The notes: a model not told the origin generated them from the sequence alone. DNA of 34,403 nt from Candidatus Gottesmanbacteria bacterium (GCA_016214885.1 JACRMP010000009.1:1-34403), one strand, 5' to 3'. Numbered from the stretch's first letter, positions 1-8,972 are shown. A program made the numbers and translations.

Positions 1-35
1 GTTGGTATGATGCTTCCTTTGAAGGGAAAATCGTT

Positions 36-60
36 GGGAAAAAACCGTAGGTTTTGTCCC
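36..60 (-). terminator. possible intrinsic terminator downstream of era
   Basis: Imperfect inverted repeat GGGAAAAAACC-GTA-GGTTTTGTCCC just past the era stop; weak T-tract on the minus strand. Confidence 0.3.
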
Positions 61-79
61 AAAGTGAACCACCTCTATG

Positions 80-949
80 TTACACGAAGTCTATCCAGTG
101 TTCGTCGGTCTCAACAGTAAGCTCCAGATATACCTTTTTATTTGACGCCACTTCCAGTTCTTTTCTGGCCGCCATGCTGATCTCTTTTATCATTTCGCCG
201 TTTGCACCGATGATCATACCCTTGTAGCGATCGGCAGAGGTGAGAAGCCGTGCCTTGATGTAGGTAACTCCGTTATCGCGTTCTTCTATGTCGTCAACAA
301 CAGCTGCTATGGCATACGGCACTTCGCGGCGCAGGTTGAGAAACGCTTTTTCCCGGATGATTTCGGAGATAAATGTTTTGCTGTCGAGATTTAGCCCCGG
401 CTGCACCATTTCGGCGGTATCAACGATTGCAGATCCTTCCGGAAGACGTTCAAATATCTTTTCCAGAAGTATGGGGATGTGTTTGTTTTCCAGCGCGGAT
501 ATTTCTACAACTTCATCAAACTCATCTTCCATAAAACGGTACTGCACGATGTGCGTGGGTGTTTTGACATCGACTTTGTTTACGACCAGGATTTTCGGGA
601 TCTGCAGTTTACGGACCATACCAAGCACCCGGCTTTCTTCCTCTGCGCGTTCGCGGGTGTGATCGACCATATAGACGATAACATCTATTCCTTTTTCTAT
701 GGTTTCTTCTGTCCGCATATTAATCCGCGCTGCTACCTGGTCTTTTACCTTGGTGAATATTCCCGGGGTATCGACGAATATAATCTGACCCCGTTCGTCT
801 TCATAGACGGCCTGTATGGGGAAGCGGGTAGTTTGCGGTTTCGGAGACGTAATAGAAACCTTCTGACCCAGTAACGTGTTCAGAAGTGTGGATTTGCCTA
901 CATTGGGGCGCCCGACGAGGGCGACGATGCCTGATTTCATTCTACTCAT
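80..949 (-). CDS. era: GTPase Era (start at 949 or 940)
   Basis: MKSGIVALVGRPNVGKSTLLNTLLGQKVSITSPKPQTTRFPI, DTPG and NKVD motifs, C-terminal KH-like region (GMIIGANGEMIKEI). Confidence 0.95.
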   Translation of the reverse strand: MSRMKSGIVALVGRPNVGKSTLLNTLLGQKVSITSPKPQTTRFPIQAVYEDERGQIIFVDTPGIFTKVKDQVAARINMRTEETIEKGIDVIVYMVDHTRERAEEESRVLGMVRKLQIPKILVVNKVDVKTPTHIVQYRFMEDEFDEVVEISALENKHIPILLEKIFERLPEGSAIVDTAEMVQPGLNLDSKTFISEIIREKAFLNLRREVPYAIAAVVDDIEERDNGVTYIKARLLTSADRYKGMIIGANGEMIKEISMAARKELEVASNKKVYLELTVETDEHWIDFV

Positions 950-974
950 TATACTATATAATGAAGCCCGTAGT

Positions 975-1505
975 ATGAATAACACTTCTGATGAGGTATT
1001 GGTGAGCGAAGTGCAGGAGGGGAGCGTCTCGGCATTTGAGACGCTCGTAATCCGGTATCAGGCTAAGCTTCACTCGTTTGTAACCTACCTGGTGCATGAT
1101 CCCGCGGCTGCCCATGACGTGGTACAGGAAGCATTTATCAGTCTGTATAAAACAATTGAACGTATAGATACAGGCAAAAAGTTTTCTTCATATCTTTTTT
1201 CAATTACCCGAAACCTCTCTATATCCTATCTCAGGAAAGCCAAGTTCCATGTGCCGTTGGATCAGGCGTTACATATTGCGTCTTCTGAATCGCCGGAAAA
1301 CGATCTGATAGAAACAGATGAAACACTCCGGATTGAAGCCGCTTTGGATGCTATTGACCAAAAATACCGGAAGGTGATTACACTTTACTATTATGATAAT
1401 TTGTCGTATGAAGAAATAGGGAAATTGTTGGGTACGCCAGTAAACACCGTAAGAACCCATCTCAGGCGAGCGAAAGACGCACTTAAAAAGGAGCTTGTTA
1501 AATGA
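975..1505 (+). CDS. ECF-type RNA polymerase sigma factor
   Basis: Sigma70 region 2 (VVQEAFISLYKTI) and region 4 (YYYDNLSYEEIGKLLGTPVNTVRTHLRRAKDAL). Start set to MNNTSDEV rather than the longer ORF start at 876. Confidence 0.9.
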   Translation: MNNTSDEVLVSEVQEGSVSAFETLVIRYQAKLHSFVTYLVHDPAAAHDVVQEAFISLYKTIERIDTGKKFSSYLFSITRNLSISYLRKAKFHVPLDQALHIASSESPENDLIETDETLRIEAALDAIDQKYRKVITLYYYDNLSYEEIGKLLGTPVNTVRTHLRRAKDALKKELVK

Positions 1506-1921
1506 AACAAACCGATGTTACCCAGTCTGTGATGGAAAAAGTAGCCGAATACGAAGAGCGGCGCTCAAAAGGATGGCTTGCCGCATTTTTTGTAACGCTT
1601 ATCATCATCGGCATCAGTATTACTGTATTGCTGTACCGCGCGTACGGTATTATGGCGGAGCGCCACACACTGGATCTTTTTGAAATTCTATACCAGGATA
1701 AAGAGATTATCGAGGAATTTTGGGCTGATACTTTTCTGGTAATCCTGGCAGAGCTGCCACAGCGGACAGTGCTTTTGGGAGGCATATTTTCCACACTTCT
1801 TATTTGTGTGTGGATTATCACTCGTCACCGGCGGAGAATTGTAAAACGGCGGCTTGCCGAACTTGCAAAAAGGAAGAAAAGTCGTAACAATACAAACGCT
1901 AGTACGAAAGGAGTGTTATGA
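1502..1921 (+). CDS. membrane protein with two predicted TM segments, co-transcribed with the sigma factor (anti-sigma-like by position only)
   Basis: ATGA-type overlap with the sigma gene; two hydrophobic segments; charged C-terminus. Confidence 0.55.
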   Translation: MKQTDVTQSVMEKVAEYEERRSKGWLAAFFVTLIIIGISITVLLYRAYGIMAERHTLDLFEILYQDKEIIEEFWADTFLVILAELPQRTVLLGGIFSTLLICVWIITRHRRRIVKRRLAELAKRKKSRNNTNASTKGVL

Positions 1922-2367
1922 AAAAATACCTTCCAGCCATTGTTGTTGTTCTTGTTATCGCTGTGGCAGCTTTTGCCATCCGGCAGTTCCGGACAGCACA
2001 GGACACAGCTACATTACCCAGCCTGTCTGAAACCGCTCCATCGCAGCCTTCGGATGACGGATCGGAGGTTGAGTCTGTGTTGTCACCCACACCGGCTTCT
2101 ACCGTAAGCAGGGCGACAGGCATCTCACTTACCGTGAGTTCGCCCACCAATAATACGACAACATCCTCAGAGTCGATATCGGTTAAAGGGAAAACAGTGG
2201 CAGGCGCCGAAGTGTTTGTAAATGATGTGGAAACACGGGCTGATGCCAGCGGAAATTTTTCCGTAACAATAACCCTTGATGAAGGGGAAAACTACATACT
2301 CATCGTAGTAAACGATGCATTGGGCAACTATAGCGAAAAGGAGCTGACGGTTATCTACGCACGGTAG
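1918..2367 (+). CDS. exported protein with N-terminal TM/signal and Ig-like domain
   Basis: MKKYLPAIVVVLVIAVAAFAI, low-complexity linker, then Ig-like repeat (VSSPTNNTTTSSESISVKGKTVAGAEVFVNDVETRADASGNFSVTITLDEGENYILIVVNDALGN). Confidence 0.7.
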   Translation: MKKYLPAIVVVLVIAVAAFAIRQFRTAQDTATLPSLSETAPSQPSDDGSEVESVLSPTPASTVSRATGISLTVSSPTNNTTTSSESISVKGKTVAGAEVFVNDVETRADASGNFSVTITLDEGENYILIVVNDALGNYSEKELTVIYAR

Positions 2368-2468
2368 AGCCTGCAGGGTCATTCTGAGCGTCTTTGCTGA
2401 ACAAAAGCTTAAGTGAAACTTTTTATACATGCCCTGCGTACTACATATAGAAAGGGAACATTGCCATT

Positions 2469-3224
2469 ATGAAAACCACACAAACAGTTGCTTTAGTTGT
2501 CATGACCCTAGCTTTAGTTATGTGGGCGCCGCAGGCGTCAGCCACCTCACTTGAAGATATCCGTGAAGAACGCCGTGAGGCGAGGGAAGAATACAAGGAA
2601 AACCGCAAAAATCTTTTTGAACAGTTTAAGGAGAGGATGAGTTCCAAGACTGCTGAAATCAAAAATTACATGAGTGTTGGCATCACTATCGCGGGCGCCA
2701 AAGTGACCGCCAAAACAGACACCACACTTACTATAGAAAAAGACGGTAAAACCTATACCGTAAACTTCGATTCCAAAACACAGCTACGGCGCCGATTCTG
2801 GGGGAAATCAACTCTGGACGAATTCAGTGTCGGGAACATCGTGAATGTTATCGGTCGCTGGACGGATGATACCCATACCGCGATAAATGCCCGGTTGGTG
2901 CGGAATATATCCATACAGAAACGGTTCGGTGTGTTTTTCGGAGAAGTGAAATCTATCCTTGGAACCGGTTGGGTAATGAGTACCAAAAGTGAAAACCGCG
3001 CAGATCAAACCGTAACAGTTTCGTCTGAGACAAAGTTTGAAAACAGACGCGGAGAAACGATGACTCAGGCAGAGGTACAAGTCGGCCATAAGGTGCGCGT
3101 GCGCGGCCTGTGGGATCGGACGCTTAATACGGTAACGGAAGTAACGAATGTTAAGGACTTCAGTCTGCCGCAGGTCCCTGAAGCAACCGTTACGGCCACG
3201 GTGACTGTCACACCGACGCCATAA
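2469..3224 (+). CDS. secreted DUF5666-like protein
   Basis: Signal peptide; two repeats of 'AKVTAKTDTTLTIEKDGKTYTVNFDSKT' type followed by 'VGNIVNVIGRW' / 'VGHKVRVRGLW'; T/P/V-rich tail. Confidence 0.55.
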   Translation: MKTTQTVALVVMTLALVMWAPQASATSLEDIREERREAREEYKENRKNLFEQFKERMSSKTAEIKNYMSVGITIAGAKVTAKTDTTLTIEKDGKTYTVNFDSKTQLRRRFWGKSTLDEFSVGNIVNVIGRWTDDTHTAINARLVRNISIQKRFGVFFGEVKSILGTGWVMSTKSENRADQTVTVSSETKFENRRGETMTQAEVQVGHKVRVRGLWDRTLNTVTEVTNVKDFSLPQVPEATVTATVTVTPTP

Positions 3225-3246
3225 AATACGTAAAAATGTATTTTTA

Positions 3247-3274
3247 CCCGGCTCCGAAAGAGCCGGGTTTTTTT
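3247..3274 (+). terminator. rho-independent terminator
   Basis: CCCGGCTC-CGAAA-GAGCCGGG followed by TTTTTTT. Confidence 0.9.
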
Positions 3275-3313
3275 GTGGCAGGTCTGCCATGAAATCATGG
3301 TAAAATGAACAAC

Positions 3314-4132
3314 ATGAGGGTGTCCCCCGCAAAAATTGCTAAGCTTAGGACGCTGATATTTACCTGGTGGAAGAGTAACCGTAGAGACCTCCCGTGGCGC
3401 AATACCCATGACCCCTACCGCATACTCGTTTCCGAGGTAATGCTTCAGCAAACACAGGTTTCCCGGGTGCTTGTTAAGTATGAGGAATTTCTTCGTGAGT
3501 TTCCTGATGTGCAAAGCCTAGCAAAAGCAACTCCCTCCCAAGTGCTCACCGTGTGGCGGGGGATGGGATACAATCGGCGTGCGCTGTATCTTAAGAAGAC
3601 TGCAGAAACAGTTATGGAAACATATGGCGGTATATTTCCGGATACACAGGCAGAGCTTACTAAACTGCCGGGATTGGGGTTATATACTGCTCGAGCAATT
3701 ATGGTGTTCGCATTTGAGAAAAATGTCGCAATGGTAGACACCAATATACGTCATATTATTACTCACTTTTTGTTTGACGGACTACCACAGAGCGAAAAAA
3801 TCATCCACGAATCTGCGGATTTGCTTGTACCAAACGGACGAGCTTGGGAATGGCATCAGGCACTTATGGATTATGGCGCTCTTGCGATGAAAAAAGAAAA
3901 AAAAGCAATGAATTTGGTTAAGAAGCAAAAGCCCTTCAAAGATTCTCACCGTTATTACCGGGGGAGAGTAGTTGATTTGCTGCGCCTGGGGAGGGTAAAG
4001 GAAAAAAAACTGATTACTGATTTTATAAATCAGTATGGCAAGGTGTGGGACTATTTTGAAGAAATTATTTCGGGTTTGATCCGTGACGGGCTAATTGAGC
4101 GGAAAAAAGAGTATCTTTCTCTTCCCGGCTAG
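3314..4132 (+). CDS. MutY-like A/G-specific adenine glycosylase (HhH-GPD), no Fe-S cysteines and no C-terminal 8-oxoG recognition domain
   Basis: PWRNTHDPYRILVSEVMLQQTQV, LPGLGLYTARAIMVFAF, MVDTNIRHI. No cysteine in the protein. An upstream in-frame ATG lies at 3305. Confidence 0.85.
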   Translation: MRVSPAKIAKLRTLIFTWWKSNRRDLPWRNTHDPYRILVSEVMLQQTQVSRVLVKYEEFLREFPDVQSLAKATPSQVLTVWRGMGYNRRALYLKKTAETVMETYGGIFPDTQAELTKLPGLGLYTARAIMVFAFEKNVAMVDTNIRHIITHFLFDGLPQSEKIIHESADLLVPNGRAWEWHQALMDYGALAMKKEKKAMNLVKKQKPFKDSHRYYRGRVVDLLRLGRVKEKKLITDFINQYGKVWDYFEEIISGLIRDGLIERKKEYLSLPG

Positions 4133-4134
4133 TA

Positions 4135-4464
4135 TTACCGGTTGTCACCTTCGCCGGATAGGACGCCCCGGGCTTGGCGGTCTTCCACTTTTTTGGCATT
4201 ACGCGTGGCTACTTCCTCCAGATCCACACCAAGCTCGCTTGCACATGCCGCAAGATACCAAAGCACATCTCCCAGCTCTTTTACCATTTCCTGCCGTTTG
4301 TCGGGTGTAAGGATTCCGTTGGAATCACGGATAAGTTTTTTGACTTTGTCTGCCACCTCGCCTGCTTCTCCTGCAAGCCCCAGAGTTGCATACGCGACAT
4401 TATTTCCCTGATTAGGGTATATGGATGTTTTTTTGACAATATTCTGGAAATCAGTAAAGTTCAT
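4135..4464 (-). CDS. MazG-like nucleotide pyrophosphohydrolase
   Basis: GLAGEAGEVADKVKKLIRD...EMVKELGDVLWYLAACASELGVDLEEVATRNAKKVEDR. Confidence 0.88.
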   Translation of the reverse strand: MNFTDFQNIVKKTSIYPNQGNNVAYATLGLAGEAGEVADKVKKLIRDSNGILTPDKRQEMVKELGDVLWYLAACASELGVDLEEVATRNAKKVEDRQARGVLSGEGDNR

Positions 4465-5291
4465 GTTTGGCTTAGTATATATAAATCCTGACCATATGTG
4501 TTTATACCCACGTGGGTGGCTTTGCCAACCAGCACGGATTCATAGGGGCGGCATGCCCTGCAGCCGTCCTCGCGGCATTTAAAGTGTCCGAGCTTTCTCG
4601 CCAGCGCCACCTTCTTGGCGAGATCAAGGATTTTTTTCTCCGATGATTCAATGTCCGGGAGCGGCATGTCTATAGGCTCGTTATCGCGATCAAGATACCA
4701 ATAGCTTATGCCGCTTATGGGTTTTGTCTGGGTGTGACTGGTGAGCAAATAATAAATTGGCAGCTGCAGGGAGTCCGGATCCTCGTCAAATTTACCTGTC
4801 TTAAAGTCTATGATGCGGACACTGTCGGAATCTTGTTTGTATTCCAGCCAGTCTACTTTGCCGCAAAGAATTATATTATCTTCTTCGGAGAGCCAATAAT
4901 AGGGGAGCTCCTGGCGGATTTTTATGGCTTTTTGTTTAAGCGGACCGGGGTTTGTTGATACCCGGGTGATCATATCCCTTGCGCGGGTTTTAAATTTCTC
5001 TTCCTGTTCGGGATCCGTAAATCCGCCTTTAAGACCTGTTACGTTTTGCCAGATTGTCTCGAAGGTGTCCATGAGGGGAACCGTAAACCGTGCTTCCACC
5101 GGGAGTTTGGACAGCGTGTCTATCGTGTCATGCACCGCCTGACCTAATGCAAGGGGCGGTTCCATAACGGAGATTTTGCGGTTTGTTTTGGGGTCGCGGT
5201 ATACGTTACGTAAAAAATAGGCACGTGGGCACTTGAGATAGTCGCTTATCGATGAATGGGATACCCAGACAGCAGAGTATTTATCCTTCAT
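4461..5291 (-). CDS. RecB-family PD-(D/E)XK nuclease, probable Fe-S cluster type
   Basis: SDYLKCPRAYFLRNV, GKVDWLEY, RIIDFKTGKFDEDPDSLQLPIYYLL, C-terminal C-x4-C-x2-C. Confidence 0.82.
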   Translation of the reverse strand: MKDKYSAVWVSHSSISDYLKCPRAYFLRNVYRDPKTNRKISVMEPPLALGQAVHDTIDTLSKLPVEARFTVPLMDTFETIWQNVTGLKGGFTDPEQEEKFKTRARDMITRVSTNPGPLKQKAIKIRQELPYYWLSEEDNIILCGKVDWLEYKQDSDSVRIIDFKTGKFDEDPDSLQLPIYYLLTSHTQTKPISGISYWYLDRDNEPIDMPLPDIESSEKKILDLAKKVALARKLGHFKCREDGCRACRPYESVLVGKATHVGINTYGQDLYILSQT

Positions 5292-5294
5292 ATA

Positions 5295-6137
5295 TTAACG
5301 GATGAGAAATATGCCGATCGTGGTGAGTATAGCACCTATTATTTTTTTGCCAATATGCGACCGTTCTTTCAGAAATATGGCGCTTAAAATAACGGTGAGG
5401 ATTATGGTTACACGCCCGAGAGCGCTCATCTGAGACACATAGGTTCCCGACTGGAGCGGCAGATAAAACATAAGGCCAGCGAATGCATAAAGCACACTAT
5501 AGATGATGAGATTAATATCAACTTTTCTTATGTCGCGGACAATAGTTTTCATAGACCGGGGGAATGACACCATCAGAATAAGGGCAATAAGGAAGGAGCC
5601 TACAGGCATATATGATGTTGCCGGATAAAACTTCAGTATATAGGTGTCGATAATGACAGCGGAGCCGAAGAACGCTGCTCCCAGGAGTGCATACCATGCG
5701 CCCGTACTGAGTGTAAATTTGTGCCGCGTGTAATTAACGATCACAACTGATGCAAGGATGAAGACAAGTCCAGCAAATTGGGTGACACTCAGGCGCTCGT
5801 TAAGAAATACATAGGACAAGATAACGGTTACGAGAGTGCCCACACTCCCCAGAATTGCCATTTCGGATGCTTCTATGGTTTTTATTGCCTTAAAGAAAAA
5901 CAGCCCGCCGTATCCGTAAAGGAAACCGATGGCGCATAGTGCGAGCCACACGTTTTGAGGCGGAAGCGAAAAGCCGGTGAAGATGGTGACTATTCCTGTG
6001 ACGACAGCCAGAAGTAGTTCAAAAATAATGGTGGAAGCTACGGGATCACTTCCTTCTTTTTTCATCGCCAACCGCTGGAAGATATTCGCCACAGAGAACG
6101 CCACTACGTTGAGCGCCCCAAAAATAAGCCAATGCAT
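5295..6137 (-). CDS. EamA/DMT-superfamily transporter
   Basis: About ten hydrophobic segments; EASEMAILGSVGTLVTVILSYVFLNERLS and final LSAIFLKERS repeats. Confidence 0.85.
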   Translation of the reverse strand: MHWLIFGALNVVAFSVANIFQRLAMKKEGSDPVASTIIFELLLAVVTGIVTIFTGFSLPPQNVWLALCAIGFLYGYGGLFFFKAIKTIEASEMAILGSVGTLVTVILSYVFLNERLSVTQFAGLVFILASVVIVNYTRHKFTLSTGAWYALLGAAFFGSAVIIDTYILKFYPATSYMPVGSFLIALILMVSFPRSMKTIVRDIRKVDINLIIYSVLYAFAGLMFYLPLQSGTYVSQMSALGRVTIILTVILSAIFLKERSHIGKKIIGAILTTIGIFLIR

Positions 6138-6175
6138 TCACACATTATACGTCATCTGCAGATGATTCATGCATG

Positions 6176-7258
6176 TTAAATACTTCCCAGCACTTTTATG
6201 GTGTGACGAATATCAGCCGGCGTTATATGAAAACCAAGTGGTAAAAATAATACGCCCCGTTTTTTGCTCCATGGTGCATCAGGAAACTTGAACCAGGAGA
6301 TCACATTGTGTTCATGGAGGTGTGATTGGACATGCACAAATACATCCGAATTCCGAACCCTCCGCAATCCAAGAGGAAATACGTGGAGGTCTTGTTTGAT
6401 GTGCCGGGGAATTTTTATTTCATACCATGCGGGATGTTTTTTGATAACACTCTTTATCTCTTTTGCATAAAGAGAGACTTGGTCGTGTTTAATTTTTTTA
6501 ATCTTATTAAAGTTTAAAAATGCATGAATGAGTGGTACCAAACAGTTGCCCGCATATCCACTCCGGCTGTCTCCGATGAGATTATCATGGGAAGCTAGTA
6601 CACGTTCATGAGCCAGACGGATAAGGTTGCTGCTGTGAATAATATTCCCCCAGACAAAGATCAAGCGGAATAGTAGATATTTTATATACACCCCGGTAAT
6701 ATACTGCCATTCGCGCATACTTCTGTCGGGTTGTATCGGCTCTGATGCCGCAGATCTATACAGGAAGCTTCCGGGAAGCGGGGATACCTTGCGGAGACTG
6801 TCGATAATATAGTGGTTGGGATGGACAAGCGTAATTTTTTCGGGATGGATGAGCCGGTGAACGCTGTCTTCTATAACCAGCATGTCCGGGTGCTGCCGGA
6901 ACAATGGGGCAAGCTGAGTGCCGCTTAAATGGATTATACCGCATGCATGGAATAGTATAGTGACAGCAGGACGCTGTTTTTTTATATGCAGGAGAAGTTG
7001 TGATTTTGGAATCCGGAATTGCTCATCCAGCGGATAAAAAACAGGTTTGTATCCGTGCGCGCGGATGTTATTCACCACATCGATACAATAAAAATCAGGA
7101 AGCAGTATGACAGATCCTTTGGGAACATTCCGTTGTTTGAGCAATACCCAAAGTCCATCTTCAAACGATATGAAATACGTTCTTCGGATGGAGTCAGGAA
7201 CCCGGTAGGGTTTGATGCCGAGAAACGGGAGCAGAAATGGTTGATAATAGTTGATCAT
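6176..7258 (-). CDS. divergent DegT/DnrJ-like (fold-type I PLP) aminotransferase homologue
   Basis: VILLPDFYCIDVVNNIRAHGYKPVFYPLDEQFRI, MLVIEDSVHRL, SLRKVSPLPGSFLY resemble DegT-family landmarks. Start set to MINYY (ATG) rather than the GTG at 7267. Confidence 0.45.
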   Translation of the reverse strand: MINYYQPFLLPFLGIKPYRVPDSIRRTYFISFEDGLWVLLKQRNVPKGSVILLPDFYCIDVVNNIRAHGYKPVFYPLDEQFRIPKSQLLLHIKKQRPAVTILFHACGIIHLSGTQLAPLFRQHPDMLVIEDSVHRLIHPEKITLVHPNHYIIDSLRKVSPLPGSFLYRSAASEPIQPDRSMREWQYITGVYIKYLLFRLIFVWGNIIHSSNLIRLAHERVLASHDNLIGDSRSGYAGNCLVPLIHAFLNFNKIKKIKHDQVSLYAKEIKSVIKKHPAWYEIKIPRHIKQDLHVFPLGLRRVRNSDVFVHVQSHLHEHNVISWFKFPDAPWSKKRGVLFLPLGFHITPADIRHTIKVLGSI

Positions 7259-7287
7259 ACGGGACACGGAAAAAACAAAACATAAAA

Positions 7288-8160
7288 TCAGAGGGAGGCA
7301 CCGGGCGAAGGGAGACCGAAGTGATCGAATATGCCGATAATGCCGTTTTCATCTACATGCCCGCCGATAAATCCTGACGAGCCTCTTTCGGTAACCAGCT
7401 TTTTAAGGGGATCCTGACCGTTTTCCAGTGTGGCGGTAAGTCCCGTAAGTTCCATAAATTTCCAATCACTCGCGCTGTCTCCGACACTCAGGGTGTCTCT
7501 TGGATTAATACCGAGGTGGGAGAGAACGTTGAGTGTCGCCTGCCGTTTGGATACATTTTTTGGTGCAATATTACAAAACTGATGGGGATTGGCGATGGGG
7601 TGAATGCTCCACGTTGTTTCGATTGAGTCGGTAAAAGGGGCGAGCACTTCCGTTACTTTTGGTATACCGGACTCATCCGGTACTATGGGAAGAATTTTAT
7701 AGATTTCGTTTTTTTCCGCTATTGCTTTCAGCGAGTCAACCAGAACCGGTTCCTGCTGGAGTATATGCGTGTGTACACGGGTGAGGTCAGATACCTGTTG
7801 ATGCAGTACATAATAGGCATCTTTGGTATAGAGCTCCATGTAGAAGCCTCCGGCAAGACATGCACTCAAGACGCTGTTAGCGAGAGAAGCTGGTATCGGG
7901 TGGGATTCTATAACGGTATTTTTAATAGTGTCGATGACGATGCCTCCGGCAAAAGTTATGTGCGGATTGGCAAGATTAGCTGATTCAACAATGGATTTTA
8001 TTGAATAATGCGGCTTAGCGGTACACAAAACTACCGGGATACCCGCAGACGAAATTGTTTTGAGGTGGTGTATGACGTCAGTGTGCGGGTTGGGGGTGTT
8101 GTACCCGATTTTTTCGCCCACCAATACCCCGTCAATGTCCAAAAGAAGCGCCTTGATCAT
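7288..8160 (-). CDS. HAD-superfamily hydrolase (Cof-like)
   Basis: LLLDIDGVLVG (DxD), PVVLCTAKP, LSVGDSASDWKFMELTG. Confidence 0.85.
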   Translation of the reverse strand: MIKALLLDIDGVLVGEKIGYNTPNPHTDVIHHLKTISSAGIPVVLCTAKPHYSIKSIVESANLANPHITFAGGIVIDTIKNTVIESHPIPASLANSVLSACLAGGFYMELYTKDAYYVLHQQVSDLTRVHTHILQQEPVLVDSLKAIAEKNEIYKILPIVPDESGIPKVTEVLAPFTDSIETTWSIHPIANPHQFCNIAPKNVSKRQATLNVLSHLGINPRDTLSVGDSASDWKFMELTGLTATLENGQDPLKKLVTERGSSGFIGGHVDENGIIGIFDHFGLPSPGASL

Positions 8161-8255
8161 GTACCGATTATACCAGAGTTACCGGATAAAAAGATCCATA
8201 TTCTCAAATGCCCTCAATAGTTGTATAGTACATTCACTGCCCCAAAGTTTGCTTC

Positions 8256-8972
8256 ATGAAAGAAAATATTTCCCGACAAGAAAAGCGTGAAAAAAAGCCT
8301 GAACAGCCGTTCCACGTGACGATTGTGGGACCTGCATGCTCCGGTAAGTCAACGCTTTTGGGTGCCATCCAGGACAAGGGGTTCACGGTGCATACTGAGC
8401 CAGTTAATCCTGTGTTCCCGCTGTTTGTTGAAAACCCCAAGAAGTTTGCGTTTGAAAACCAACTCCATAAAACAATCCAGCTTATGCAGTTAGAGATTCT
8501 GGATACCAAGGCAGAGGGTCTTACTAACCCGCATTTTCGAGAAAGCGGGGTTTTAGCGACCGAAGTATACAACCGGTACTTGCATGATCAGGGGTTGTTG
8601 TCTGATGACCAGTACGGGTATCTCCACTGGCTCCATGAACATCATATGGTGACATTCCCGACGCCGGATTTGGTGGTATATCTTCATGCACCTGATGCGG
8701 AGATACGTAAACGTATGTTGAAGCGCGACGGATTTGTGGCACATGACCCTGCGGAATTGCAGCCGTATTGGGACAGGCTTCTGGTTGATCTTGAAGATCG
8801 CGGGGTGCCTGTGTACCGGATAAATACCGGTGAGCATCCGGTGGGAGTTACCGAACAGCTCATTCTGGGCCAGGTGGAGAAACTTAAAGCAGGCGAGGGC
8901 ACAAAAAGGGTTTCTGCTCCGACACTCCGGTTTGCTAACGCCATGCGGTCCCCCGTTGCACAACTAGGCTAA
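8256..8972 (+). CDS. P-loop (deoxy)nucleoside-kinase-like ATPase
   Basis: VTIVGPACSGKSTLLGAIQ, TEPVNPVFPLFVENP, PDLVVYLHAPDAEIRKRMLKRD. Confidence 0.65.
   Translation: MKENISRQEKREKKPEQPFHVTIVGPACSGKSTLLGAIQDKGFTVHTEPVNPVFPLFVENPKKFAFENQLHKTIQLMQLEILDTKAEGLTNPHFRESGVLATEVYNRYLHDQGLLSDDQYGYLHWLHEHHMVTFPTPDLVVYLHAPDAEIRKRMLKRDGFVAHDPAELQPYWDRLLVDLEDRGVPVYRINTGEHPVGVTEQLILGQVEKLKAGEGTKRVSAPTLRFANAMRSPVAQLG

Noticed and set aside
2368-2468. Possible repeat remnant (GGGTCATTCTGAGCGTCTTTGCTGAACAAAAGC) and weak hairpin upstream of the DUF5666-like gene
   Set aside because: No second copy in this window and the stem is short; cannot be supported without a genome-wide search.
3314-4132. Endonuclease III (Nth) assignment for the HhH-GPD protein
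   Set aside because: The position of the Nth catalytic Lys is Tyr in GLGLYTARAI, as in MutY, and the N-terminal PWR...SEVMLQQTQV is MutY-specific.
8524-8963. Long antisense ORFs opposite the dNK-like gene, and similar shadow ORFs throughout (e.g. 2808-3332, 13415-14161, 25694-26296)
   Set aside because: They lie opposite well-supported genes, show no recognisable domains and look like reverse-complement shadows.
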